The notes below the pieces were generated by a model. It did not search any database. It worked only from the letters and a program-made list of their open reading frames with translations, and was not told the DNA's origin. Positions 1-9,847 of a stretch of DNA of 19,614 nucleotides are shown here, piece after piece. The stretch is taken from positions 1 to 19,614 of the forward strand of contig JACGCK010000496.1 in the NCBI GenBank assembly GCA_014925825.1. Direction: 5' to 3'. Both the position numbers and the translations under genes were made by a program. The stretch is from Pholiota molesta. Its lineage: Eukaryota; Basidiomycota; Agaricomycetes; Agaricales; Strophariaceae. Positions within the stretch are counted from its first letter, which is position 1; the number at the start of each line of letters is the position of its first letter.

Positions 1-491
1 GCCATCCTCAAGGGCACCGTGAACGACCCCACCTGCTTCCCCCGCCGTCCCGCACGCACGGCTCGCACCACTGGGCGTTCGAGCGCCTGCTCTCCGCGAG
101 CCTCGTCCCGCTCACCGTCGCCGCGTTCGCGACCTCGGGCAGCAACTACCCCGTCCTCGACGGCATCCTCGGCGTCAGCCTGGTCATGCACAGCCATCTC
201 GGCGTACGTTCTCGTTCTCGTTCACGGTTGTCGTCCTGCCCGGCCGCTGACGCGCATTTCAGTTCGACTCCATCGTCGTGGACTACCTCCACCCGCGCAA
301 GTTCCCTGTGCTTGGCCAAGTTGCCAAGTGGGGCCTCCGCACGGCGACTGTTGCCACACTGGTGGGCATCTACCAGTTCAACACGAACGATATCGGTACG
401 TACTGGGATCCGTTATATATGCGCCCTCCTGGCTGACGACTCTTCGTTCATAGGTCTTACCGAGCTCATCGCGAGGGCGTGGACCGCATAA
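1..491 (+). CDS. SDH4: Succinate dehydrogenase membrane anchor subunit (CybS), 3' part
   Basis: Membrane anchor of respiratory complex II in the mitochondrial inner membrane; with the other anchor it binds heme b and ubiquinone. Exons read 1-203, 263-395 and 454-491; the introns 204-262 and 396-453 are GT-AG. The visible protein (about 124 residues, 5' end outside the window) shows GTVNDPT, then SHHWAFERLLSASLVPLT, then HSHLGFDSIVVDYLH, which is the family signature; its His is the expected heme ligand and its DY pair lies in the quinone region. Hydrophobic segments around LVPLTVAAFA, YPVLDGILGVSLV and TATVATLVGIY fit three membrane helices. GTVNDPT is in frame 1 and SHHWAFERL in frame 3, so one base seems missing in the five-C run at 39-43. 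The gene converges with ARH1. Identity is near certain; whether the frameshift is real is not. Confidence 0.92.
   Translation, partial: HPQGHRERPHLLPPPSRTHGSHHWAFERLLSASLVPLTVAAFATSGSNYPVLDGILGVSLVMHSHLGVRSRSRSRLSSCPAADAHFSSTPSSWTTSTRASSLCLAKLPSGASARRLLPHWWASTSSTRTISVRTGIRYICALLADDSSFIGLTELIARAWTA
204..262 (+). other. SDH4 intron (GT-AG, phase 0)
   Basis: This 59-nt intron begins GTACGTT after the codon for Gly in HSHLG and ends TTTCAG before TTC GAC. Removing it joins HSHLG directly to FDSIVVDYLH, restoring the conserved CybS motif. Confidence 0.9.
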
Positions 492-1675
492 TTGTACAAG
501 AGGCAGGTAACTAGGAACTGCATGTTAGGATTATCGTTGAAAATAATAGCTCGTCTTGGGCTTCTTGGAACATGCTCAGTCGCCTCCAAGGACCTGCTTG
601 GACTCTTGAGACTCCTATAAGGCTGCTGCACGCACTAGTCAGACGAAACTGTGGGAAAGGAATGGTCATTGGTGTGTCTCAACCTGCCCGAGCGATAAGG
701 TTGTAGATCTACTTATAACATGACGAGTACCCCCAACCTCATCCTTGCGCTCATTTTATACACCATTTTAACAACAAGACATTACCCCCATTGCCTCCAT
801 AAGCGACATATTCTCGGGCAGAAGCCCAAGACACTCGTTTACCGCTCCAGGCTATGTGCGGATGCGACACACCTACCTTAACGCCGAGCTAACGCCCTGT
901 AGAAACTCGGAGTGGCGCGAGGCCTGAGTATCTGTCATGCAATATTAATCTTTTCCGTGTTCGCCTGCGCCGTCGTCGTGGCTAGTCGACTCGGCGAGCT
1001 TATATTAACCAGTGCGCTTGGCTGATATGCATCGGACTCGAATAAGACGATGCGGGCTGTTCTTGGTTATTTTTCATGGCTATCTGTCTGCTTCTTTGAA
1101 ATTAAAAAGTTGGCGAGCAGTATCGTTGAAAATTGCAGTAAATAGATTGTAAATTGTGATTTGATATCTCAGTTCTCCAGCCTCTGGGATCATGCATAAT
1201 TGAAAACCTGTACAAGTTCTGATAATAACAAGGTCAAAACGGGCGGGTCTGCGGCAGAGGGCAAGCAACACGACGCACAGTGTCAACTCAAGGATCACGA
1301 CATGCCTTGGCCATCGCAGGCAAGAATCTGGGGTGCCAACGTCGCATCCACTCTCAGACGGCGACGGCGAGGCGCAGTCAACCGCCGACTTCATTATGAC
1401 GGTTCAAGCTGGGAACGGCAACCAAGCAATGGGCCGTGGCGGATACCAATGCTTGGTACGGATATGTTCCAGTGCCTGATGAGGACAATGGGTTCCCTTC
1501 GTCGTAAAAAAACGGGCCACGTTTCGTAGAAGCTTTTGATCATCTCCTTCACCGGTGCATTGTGAATAGAAAAGGCAGATCTTTAACTGCCTAGATCTCG
1601 GTATCTCATCGGTCAACGTAGTTTCACACATTCAATAGAATTAGACTGAAGCATAGTTACAACGCCCCCGCACCC
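492..1675. other. Intergenic region between convergent SDH4 and ARH1
   Basis: No gene is supported here. Short open frames on both strands show no recognisable motif, no plausible splice chain and no coding composition. The stretch should contain the 3' untranslated ends of SDH4 (+) and ARH1 (-). It is clearly more AT-rich than the flanking ends of both genes. Confidence 0.6.
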
Positions 1676-3400
1676 TCACCCCGTCCCCGCAATGAACGCA
1701 CGCGCCTCCTCCCACCTCATGCGCTCCCGCTCCTTGCCCCGCGCCGCGCCCCGGCGCACCTCCTCCGCATCGATCCTTTTCCAGTCCGCATACCGCACCA
1801 CCCGCCCCTCTTCCAGCCCCTTCTGTACCTCCGCCGGCGGCTCATCCAGCACCGGGTCCGCAGCCAGCGGCAGCACCTCCTCCCCAACCGTCTCCCCAAC
1901 CTCCTCCCCCGCGGCTGGCGCCCCACGTGCGCCCCAGTCCAGTCCGCGACGATCGCGCCCGCCACAGCGTACGCGTCCAGCATCGTCGCCGCGAGCACGC
2001 CCCTTGCCCCCGTCGCCGCCCAGCCCGACGCATACGCGCCCCGCACGCGCGCGCCGTGCGCCGTCACCACGCGCCCCCCGCCGCCCGGCGCGGTGCGCAG
2101 GTGCCTGAGGCTGGGGTCGTAGAACGGCGCCGTCGGCTCGCCGTGGAAGCCGAGCGAGGGCACGACGAGGTCCGTGGCGATGGTGGAGACGGCGCCGGTG
2201 GGGACGGCCTGGTGCGTCGCCGGATCCAGCGCGGTGTGCGCGAGGGACAGCTGCGCGGACGCGCTCGGGGCGCCGGGCGCCGGCGGCGCGAGCCCGATGG
2301 GCGCGCGGAAGAAGTCGAGCGACCAGCTCTTCCGCGTCGTGCCCGGCGCGTTCCGGGACCCCTTCTGCAGGAGGTGCAGCACGCGCGTCTGCTGGCGGGT
2401 GAGCTCGCCGCCGGGGAGCGCGGGCGCGAGCAGCGCGGGGTCCACGGGGGCCATGGACGCGTCGGGGAGGTTGGTCAGCTCGCGCAGCTCCTTCATCGTG
2501 AAGGCCGCCTCGAGCGGGCCCCGGCGGCCGATGATCGAGACGTGCTGCACTGTCGAGCGCGCGAGGACGTCCAGGACTGGTTGGGGGACGTCGTATTTGG
2601 CCAGGACGTCGACGTTCGTGAGGAGCATGCGCGCGACGTCCAGTGAGACGTTGCCGTTCCCGATGAGAGACACATGGGTGATTTTGTCGAGGGCGGGGGG
2701 CGGAGGGGTGTTCGGATGCTGAGTATACCAATGTACGAGCGACAACGCAGGGACACAGTACTCCGAGGGCGGTAGGGCGGAATGAAGGTTAGGCAAAGTG
2801 CACCCCGTCGCAAACAGCACATGCGTGTAGTTCCTGAATATCGACGTGAGCGGGAGCTGCAGGGCATGCGGCACCATGTTCGCCGAGTCCCCCACATCCA
2901 CGTTCCCAAAGAACCGAAACCGCGCGTCCTCCGCCGTCTGGTCGAACTTGTGCGTGCAGTTCTTGAGAAGAGACATATCAGCAACGCGAAAGGGCGCGAC
3001 AGATGGAGGTGCGTTCACACGGTGCACGCCGTCCCTTTCACCCTCTGGCCTGTGTGTGTCCCAAAGTGCGACTTGCCTTTACTTCGGGGTGGTCTGGCGC
3101 GACGCCGTAGCGGACAAGCCCATGTGGTGCCCAGAGACGGTCGAAGAGGTGCACCCGTAGGTTCTGGGCTTCCGGTAGCAGTTTGAGGATCCTGGACGCG
3201 ACATAGAATGCGGATGGGCCGCCTCCGATGACCGCAAGCTTAAGAGGGTTCATAGAGACCCCGTTTCTCGAGCGATATAGGTCTGTAGATGAATGAGATG
3301 CGAGTACGTCGACAAGCCAGTGACTCGTTGACTGGGCCTCGTTTGTAAAATTTTGAATTCCGACAGACTCCGACTCTGATGCGTCGCAGCGGCAAGTCAT
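1676..3400 (-). CDS. ARH1: NADPH:adrenodoxin oxidoreductase, mitochondrial (Arh1/FDXR family)
   Basis: FAD enzyme of the mitochondrial matrix that passes electrons from NADPH to ferredoxin for Fe-S cluster and heme A synthesis. Exon 1 (3400-3077) carries the FAD motif LAVIGGGPSAFYVAS and the family block APHGLVRYGVAPDHPEVK. Exon 2 (2961-1676) starts NCTHKFDQTAED, so the join gives the conserved EVKNCTHKFD. Further on are the NADPH motif GNGNVSLDVARMLL, the IGRRGPLEAAFT block, SLGFHGEP, and the C-terminal signature YADWKRIDAEEVRRG. The intron 3076-2962 is GC-AG. The C-terminal signature lies one frame away from the body, with the apparent one-base loss near 1921-1924; restored length is about 536 residues. 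The start is uncertain: 3400 is the longest in-frame ATG, 3253 lies just before the FAD motif, and an out-of-frame ATG at 3425 opens a basic, presequence-like peptide that would need another intron. Confidence 0.9.
2962..3076 (-). other. GC-AG intron in ARH1 (115 nt, phase 0)
   Basis: Read on the minus strand, the exon ends AAG and the intron begins GCAAGT; it ends CTTCTCAAG before AACTGC. A branch-like GCTGAT lies about 20 nt before the acceptor. No GT donor nearby would rebuild the conserved EVK-NCTHKFD junction. Confidence 0.85.
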
Positions 3401-3576
3401 CTTGAAGCGCGCTTTTCTTCAGCATCAAGAGCTCCCCAAGTTTGTTGCATTATGCATAAATCGACACATATTAAACTAGCAACCAGAATATTCATGAATA
3501 AATAAGTATTCCGACACTATCAATCAACCCTTCATCAACCCTAAAAACAATCTACTGATAAGTCCAGGTTTAGCGC

Positions 3577-4725
3577 TCAGCGCTCAGCGGCCACAGGCTC
3601 GGGCAGTTGCCAAACGCTCGTTCCCTCGATCCCCACCCTCCTCGGCTTCCTGTCTCTCTTGATTCCCAGATGGACTTCTTTAATGTGCCTCAACAGACCA
3701 CCAGATCCCGTCAGCTCATGCCTCACAGGACAGCCCTCCCAAGTGCACCTAAACTTCTCCTTCCCCTGCTTGTCATTCCGAAGCCCGTGCTCGCCGTCCC
3801 TGCCGACATGCTCCTTCGCCTGCTCGACGCTGTCGAACACCGCGCCGCACAGCTCCGTCGAGGGGCCGCCGACTTTGGACAGTGCGCATCGGAGCGGCAG
3901 GTCTGGACATGCCGGCGCCGGAGTGGGGGGACGCGTGTAGGCTGGGGTCCGAGCGCGTCTGGCCTTGGGTTTCCTGGTAGGCCCGGCGAAGGGTCTGGTG
4001 TCGCTTTTAGCGGAGAAGGGACCAGAATATTGCGTTGCAGCCAACTCCCCAGTATAATTGCTGTCCGAGCTCGTCAGTGTGCTGGGGCCAGCAAGGGCCA
4101 TGGTTTCACTTTCACCGGAGAAGGGACCGGAATATTGCGTTGCAGCCAACTCCCCAGTATAAGTGCTCCCCAAGCTTATCAGCCTGCTAGGGCCGGGGCC
4201 GGCAAGGGGCATTGTGTCGCTTTCAGCGGAGAAGGGACCAGGATATTGCAAATCCCCAGTATAAGCGCTCTCCGAGCTCGTCGAAGCTGAAAGTGCTAGA
4301 GGAGGCGACGATGTGTGCGATTGGCCGACCTGGGCATGCGGGGCGCTAACGTTCTGTTGCTGATGGGGGATGTTCGTCTGGGAAGGTTGGTAATGGAAAT
4401 GGAGGTAAGGGGGATGGATATTAGATGGTTGGAATATATTCTGCGAGAACGTAGACGCTTGTGTGGGAGTGCGAGAGGGAACAACGGAGGAAAAATTAAA
4501 GAGATTGGTGGGGACGCTACTGGGATGAGCGCCTTGGAAATTATTGCGAGGCCCGCGCAAGGCGAGCGCATTGGCATTCCCGAGCTGCGGCCGCAAAGCT
4601 GCGTACTGAGGATAGATCGCCTGTTGTTGGGGTTGGCCGTACTGTAGGTACGAGTCCGTGGAATTTGGCTGAGGCGTAAAATAGGTAGAGTTGTAACCGC
4701 CGGTCGCAAGAGGTTGGGAAAACAT
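3577..4725 (-). CDS. C2H2-finger-like protein with internal repeats, unnamed
   Basis: An uninterrupted 382-residue frame with ATG at 4725. Residues 1-150 are rich in Gln, Pro, Ser, Asn and Tyr and look disordered. Residues 155-249 hold three imperfect repeats, each opening YTG(D/E)L and running through (Y)SGPFS-type and AGP blocks. Residues 250-270 are basic and Pro-rich. The C-terminus has a candidate zinc finger: C327-x4-C332-x14-H347-x4-H352, followed by a basic segment (KRDRKPRR). A second, loosely spaced Cys/His set lies just before it (RCALSKVGG...LCG...EHVGRDGEH). The layout, a low-complexity N-terminus plus a C-terminal finger and basic tail, suggests a nuclear DNA-binding protein, but this is inference and I recognise no named orthologue. 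It lies head-to-tail behind ARH1's promoter side, on the same strand. Confidence 0.7.
   Translation of the reverse strand: MFSQPLATGGYNSTYFTPQPNSTDSYLQYGQPQQQAIYPQYAALRPQLGNANALALRGPRNNFQGAHPSSVPTNLFNFSSVVPSRTPTQASTFSQNIFQPSNIHPPYLHFHYQPSQTNIPHQQQNVSAPHAQVGQSHTSSPPLALSASTSSESAYTGDLQYPGPFSAESDTMPLAGPGPSRLISLGSTYTGELAATQYSGPFSGESETMALAGPSTLTSSDSNYTGELAATQYSGPFSAKSDTRPFAGPTRKPKARRARTPAYTRPPTPAPACPDLPLRCALSKVGGPSTELCGAVFDSVEQAKEHVGRDGEHGLRNDKQGKEKFRCTWEGCPVRHELTGSGGLLRHIKEVHLGIKRDRKPRRVGIEGTSVWQLPEPVAAER
3976..4272 (-). repeat. Three imperfect in-gene repeats (YTGEL...GPFS...AGP)
   Basis: The coding DNA repeats about every 100 bp. The +-strand string GGAGAAGGGACC recurs at about 4013, 4119 and 4230, each time followed by AATATTGC or GATATTGC and then CCCCAGTATAA. 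The copies encode residues 155-187, 189-222 and 224-249. The second and third also share AATQYSGPFS, so they are the youngest pair. Confidence 0.85.
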
Positions 4726-5107
4726 GATTCGGTGGAATCGTTGAGGTGCGAGGGGGGGATGGATTCAAAAAATAATGCCAAAACAGCGTCCATGGGCCGC
4801 CTTTTCTAGTGTTGTCTCTTCGCTTTCATTGCTCTTTGTGGAACGCAAAGAGCGACCGAGCCACAAGCGCTACATTCCACTTTACTCAAAAGCAACTCAC
4901 TTCCTCACAGGCACGAGCGCCTGTTTCCTTGTTAGGAAAAACGATCCAAATCCTATCGCGGGTCCGCTCGGCGCTTTACACGTCTTCTGCATTTGCCTTG
5001 CTTGCGCCTTTGTCAGGATGTCCAAAAAAGACAATTAAGGCGGGCGTGAATGCTGTGTCGCTAGGCAATAGTCTAGTTGCCACTCACGAACCATCGAGGA
5101 ACAAATC

Positions 5108-5515
5108 TCACAGAAATGCACGGACATGGTAGAATTTAAATTTCTCCACGTCGTACAGGCCAACCATTGTTCTGAATGAACGTGGCGCAATTGAATGTAC
5201 CAGACGACATATGAGCGATTGGGCGAGTGGATTTGCAGATTTGTCGCGGATAGCCACTCGAACCGCACTTGCGAGAAATAAGCGCCAGCCAGGGTCGGCA
5301 AATGCAGTTATCTCCATCGGCAAGTCCATCAAAGCGCTCACCCGCGTGAAGAGAGTGTTCTCAGTGGGTTCCCAGCGGCGGCCACGCGCCATTTGCCTCT
5401 TTCGGATTGAAGCGGCGTATCTGGGCAAGCACACCTCAAGCTCAAGCTTCTCAATGACGTCATCGACCCATGGAGTCGCGCAAGAGGCGCGAGGTAACGT
5501 ATCTGTTCTATGTCA
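5108..5515 (-). CDS. Unrecognised open frame, possible exon or decayed gene
   Basis: A minus-strand frame stays open from a stop near 5516 to 5108. It reads through WVDDVIEKLELE, RKRQMARGRRWEPTEN and LIFCRLV-like hydrophobic stretches, with plausible amino-acid composition and a candidate acceptor (AACAG) near its upstream end. There is no convincing start codon or domain, and no partner exons that I could join. It could be an exon of a small lineage-specific gene, a pseudogene remnant, or chance. Confidence 0.2.
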
Positions 5516-5981
5516 GTCGTATGTCAGCGGCATGTCAATAAAATAACTCGCAGCTCCTTGAGATCGACAACGTCGTCATAGTCTAAGTATTTGTCGAGCT
5601 ATAACTGGGTGCCCGGATTCGGACATCGGTGGCCAGACAGAGACAGTCGATGTTAATGGCATGCCACCAGGGACCGAGTTTCTCATTTCTTATCACGTCG
5701 CTTAAACTTAATCGCAATACTCAAGGTGCTTGGTATGCCATCAAAGCTCTATCTTTGATAAACTGACAAGGCGCAATCGAACATGAGGGACTTCTTTACC
5801 GAAGGATGCGGCGATGTGTTGCAAGTGATGAAGCTTCGGGCGTACTACACGGCGGTGATGGCTCGTTCTACAACTCAACAACTGATACGGGCTGTGCCCA
5901 CATGCGTTAAATCTTGAGGTGGGAATGTGCGTTTTCGCAGTGCAATGCTGTAGTGGAGTTTACGTTTCTCCAAGAAGGTGG

Positions 5982-6017
5982 TGTTACATACGGCCAAGAA
6001 TGTTACATACGGCCAAG
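5982..6017 (+). repeat. 17-bp direct repeat, period 19
   Basis: TGTTACATACGGCCAAG occurs at 5982-5998 and again at 6001-6017 with two bases between. It lies about 390 bp upstream of the TmpA-like start codon, so it could be a paired protein-binding site or a simple duplication. Confidence 0.85.
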
Positions 6018-6329
6018 TTTAAGTCAATCTCCCACGACATTCTGACCGATGTGTGCTATGTATATCACAGGCTGAGGCAAATAGACAAAGAGGGACGAGG
6101 TAAGATCCTGCATCCATTTCCGGTACGCGAGACAGTTTGCGGCTTCTTTGACCGCACAGAACCACCGGCTTGGCGTGAAATTCTAAGACCGTGTACTCGA
6201 ACTCGTTGGACCAGACGCCAATGTGTATTGGACAGACGTGGGATCGACATGCGAATGCAAGTATCCAAAATAGCACTCTTGTTCAATTTTCTGCATGGAT
6301 GCCTTCTCGTACAGATCCACAGACAATCA

Positions 6330-6338
6330 TATAAAAAG
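6330..6338 (+). promoter_or_regulatory. TATA-like box upstream of the TmpA-like gene
   Basis: TATAAAAAG lies 60 nt before the predicted ATG at 6398, a spacing that suits a fungal core promoter with a short 5' leader. It is the only clear TATA match close to this start. Confidence 0.5.
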
Positions 6339-6397
6339 GGTTTGCGAAGACGCAATCTAACCAGACACCACCGTCCTTCACTGTTTTCTTCAGCGAA

Positions 6398-7946
6398 ATG
6401 TCGGATCTTGAGAAGAGCAACAGCTACAAGGACGGCGTTGGTGAGCGCATTTCCTATTTGACTTTCGGTATCCCCTGCTCATGATTTTACTAGCACAAGT
6501 TACGGCCTCAGCATCATCTTCTGAACCTAGCTTGCTCAAGCCAAAGGCCTTCGATCTCAAGCCCAATCCTGAAGATCTTCCAGAGAAGACTGGTAACAAG
6601 GTGTCTCGCTACCTTTTCTGTAAGGATATACTCTCGTCTCCGCCCAACAATCTATCTGACTGCTTCCAATAGTCAATTTCCTTTCGACCTATCGAAAGAT
6701 CTTTGGAGTCATTTTCTTTATCAATCTTGCGGTCTTCCTTGCCTTGGTTATCAAGAATAAGGGCACTCCATTGATCACCGATGTCGCGAGCGCCTCCTCC
6801 GCTAATCTAATGGTCGCCATTCTCTTCAGGCAGGAGAACTTTGTCAACCTTTGGTACGAGATCGCCGTCAGCGTGCCGCACTCCCTTCCCCTGTCCATTC
6901 GACGCAGGCTGGCCAAGGTCTTCCATTACGGTGGAGCCCACAGCGGTAGCGGTACCTCCGCCGTTGTATGGTTTATTCTCTACGTCGTCCTTGCCACCAA
7001 AGAATATATTGACGCCCCATCTACCGCCACGAGGACCAATCTTATCTTGGCCTGGATCATTGTTACGATGTTCTCACTCATTCTCGCTTCTGCCCACCCA
7101 CGGTTCCGCGTCCTCTTCCACGACTACTTCGAGGCCGGCCACAGGTACGCCGGATGGATCACGCTCGTCACCTTCTGGATTCACAACGGCCTGGTCGCCC
7201 ACGTATACGCAAAAGAGGAAGGCATCCCCGTCGGCCTCAACCTCGCGCAGTCGCCCAACTTCTGGTTCTTCTGCATCTCCACCAGCTGCACGCTTCTCTC
7301 CTGGTCGCGCCTGCGCCGCCACGACGTGTACCCCGAGATCCTCTCCGACCACGCCATCCGCCTCCACTTCAAGTACCGGCCCATGCAGCCTTTCTACGGC
7401 CTCAAGGTATCCACCCGGCCGCTTCTCGAATGGCACGCCTTCGCCACCATCCCCGACGAGGACGAGAACGGCAAGATCAACGGCTTCTCCGTCGTCGCCT
7501 CCAACGCCGGCGATTGGACACGCGAAACGATCAAGAACCCACCCAAGAAGCTCTGGGTCCGTGGGTACCCTCTGCACGGTCTCCTCTACACCTCCCGCCT
7601 CTTCAAGCGCATCGTCGTCGTCGCCACCGGCTCCGGCATCGGGCCCTGCCTGTCGCTCCTCTACGCCGACTGCACACCGCGCCGCGTCCTCTGGTCCACG
7701 CCGCACCCCGAGACGACGTACGGCCCCAAGATCATGAACGCCGTGCTCAAGGCCGACCCCGACGCGATTGTCTGGAACACGCGCACGCTCGGCCGGCCGG
7801 ACATGGTCGCGCTCACGTACCAGCTCGTCCTGGAGAGCAAGGCCGAGGCGGTGTTCATCATTTCCAACCCCAAGGTCACGAAGAAGGTCGTCTACGGCAT
7901 GCAGACCAGAGGAATCCCCGCTTATGGCGCTATCTTCGATTCATAA
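6398..7946 (+). CDS. TmpA-like integral membrane ferric-reductase-like flavoprotein
   Basis: A predicted membrane oxidoreductase that would pass electrons from a nicotinamide cofactor through flavin. Exons are 6398-6440, about 6494-6619 and 6673-7946; introns 6441-6493 and 6620-6672 are GT-AG, phase 1. The product has about 480 residues. After a soluble Ser/Lys-rich N-terminus come membrane segments near 65-83, 154-166, 181-200, 214-233 and 252-267. Candidate heme-type His pairs lie in FHYGGAHSG (141, 146) and HRYAGW...FWIHNGLVAH (213, 227, 233). The C-terminal half has a nucleotide-binding GSGIGPC at 376-382, then VLWSTPHPETTYG and a conserved ending IPAYGAIFDS. It resembles Aspergillus TmpA and the matching C-terminal module of some NRPS-like proteins; TmpA is tied to conidiation signalling. 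Substrate cannot be told from sequence. No frameshift is seen. The second acceptor could also be 6 nt further on, in the same frame. Confidence 0.75.
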
Positions 7947-9847
7947 ATCATCGGCCTTGTGTGTATAATAGAGACTGAAGCAGTCGCTTTAGGTGAGTGC
8001 AATTCAGATTTATGCTATCCTCCTTCTAACGCGCATGTTTCTCAGATGTACATTTTTCACTTCATTTCATTCAATGAGTTTTACGCAAATAGATAAGCTC
8101 GCCTTAGTTTAGACTTGCACAAATGTGCACAAAGCATCGTAGATGTAACGATAACGATTGTTGTAATGTAATATGATGATAACAATGCGAATTTTCGAAA
8201 CACGAAAGTACTGGCTTAATCAAGCTCGTTTCAGCCAATTACATCGGGTCCTCTTTCTTTATTCTTGTCCAGCCTCCCTCTCTCACATGCATCAAAAAGT
8301 AAACTACGCGCCATCCAAATGATTGAAGTGCCATAAATTATAAATAGATTCAGATGCCTATAGATAGTATATCCACATCTCGACACGGCTTCGATGGGCG
8401 GAGTGACATATGGTTCGGGCACCGGAATGCACAAGGTGCTATCTAGTAGCATCGATATAGATATAGTTCGCGGAAGCACTACTACTGAGAGTTATCACTC
8501 GTATATCAGTCAGGGCCCTCTCACCTACGTATCTGGATAAATATAAGCGCTGACCGCTGTATTACGTCAAGTTCAACGCACAACCAAGAAGTTTTTATAG
8601 AAACATAGTCTGACCTGAGTTGCATCATGCAGAAGTGCTCGGCTCTGTTGCATCACTCCGACGAAAAAATGAAGGCATCCTAATGCAAGTGCCAAGCACT
8701 CCATACCATGTACTCGGAGTAGGCAACAAGCGTGGTGCACAGTAATCGCATCGTCGATTCGTGGCTCTACCACAAACGGTGGGCTATCATCGCAGATCTT
8801 ATCCATCGCATCATATGGGTACCGGTGTGCGAAAATCATAATCATCTCATGGCTCAAACTTGCTAACTCAGCAAACGAGTTTCGTGGTACCGCTCACGTC
8901 CAAGTGAATCTAATGGAGCCCAGACTTCAGCAGCATAAGCAAACCCGCGTTCGAGCGCACTCTTCCCACAGGCCGTTCACACAGCAGTGATTCGGCTTGA
9001 TGTCGATAGAGTTCTGTGGGCATAAGGCTTACTTGCGGATGTAAATTGTTCCACACCGCAGTTCGAATGCAGAGGTACTCGGCATCATGAAAACTTTGAC
9101 GACTGGACATAAAGGAAGCGCAGTCTTCGTGTGGTAATGAGCGTCGTGTCCGCCTGTAAATTTCTTCCCTATAACAAAACTGAGTCATCACCGGTCCCGG
9201 TCATTAGTGATATTAGAATAATCGGAGGCAGCAGACTCACAATAAGTGCTGTTCTTCTGGGAAGTGGGGTACAGGTTCGAAGTGTTTAATGGTCCCGAAC
9301 ATCGGATTGGTCGAACTAAAATTTATCTAGCATCTGAGAAAATCATAAAATTGCGTCAGCGAAGCGAAAATTCAGCAGCAGAGCACGGATAAAACAAAGG
9401 TATGTCGTAAATAAGACGAAAGGATAAACTTCCCGAGCCAAGAAGGGAAAAGGTGGATGTTAGGGATCAGAATCGCTTCACGTGGAACCGAGATCTTCGT
9501 CGGTGTGCCGACAATCTTTATGCCATATGCCCAAGACACAATCACCAGGAGGTACCATGCACCCTTGGGTCGCTCGTATGATTCAGCATAGTTATCTGAT
9601 AAGGGGCCTTCGTGTGCCATAATGTCGCAACATGACTAGCTAGTTTACAAATGTCATTCTCTTTCTAGAAACGCATCGTGCACAGGGTACTCGTTAGAAA
9701 CATCTTGGAATGGAGAGAGGGTATGCTTGGCTCACCAAAGATCAAATCTGGTTCCATCATCCCCTCGATCTCGCCATCCAAGTATCACAATGTCACCTCT
9801 CACCTACACTCGCGCGAGCGCCAGCCACCCCATCGATTCCCAAACGG
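7947..9847. other. Convergent intergenic region, no confident gene
   Basis: This 1.9-kb stretch separates the 3' ends of the TmpA-like gene (+) and OMA1 (-). Several minus-strand frames (8573-8857, 8910-9191, 9372-9620) have fairly natural composition, and the middle one contains a donor-like GTAAGC near 9035. They could be exons of one unrecognised minus-strand gene starting at 9620. I found no domain and could not build a consistent splice chain, so no CDS is called. Confidence 0.45.

Larger units (their letters stand above)
4726..6397. other. Divergent intergenic region between finger gene and TmpA-like gene
   Basis: This 1.67-kb stretch must hold the promoters of two divergent genes. I found no gene I can name. 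Open frames here lack recognisable domains; the best is the minus-strand frame listed separately at 5108-5515. A 17-bp direct repeat and a TATA-like box near the right gene are also listed separately. Confidence 0.5.

Noticed and set aside
1692..2722. Long +-strand open frames opposite ARH1
   Set aside because: They are a by-product of high GC; the minus strand has clear FAD/NADPH motifs and the ARH1 C-terminus.
4775..5038. 87-residue frame starting just upstream of the finger gene
   Set aside because: No domain, no presequence or membrane pattern and no splice support; probably chance.
7074..7978. Open frames overlapping the TmpA-like gene on both strands
   Set aside because: They are low-complexity Arg/Pro/Ser-rich shadows of a gene with clear membrane segments and nucleotide-binding motif.
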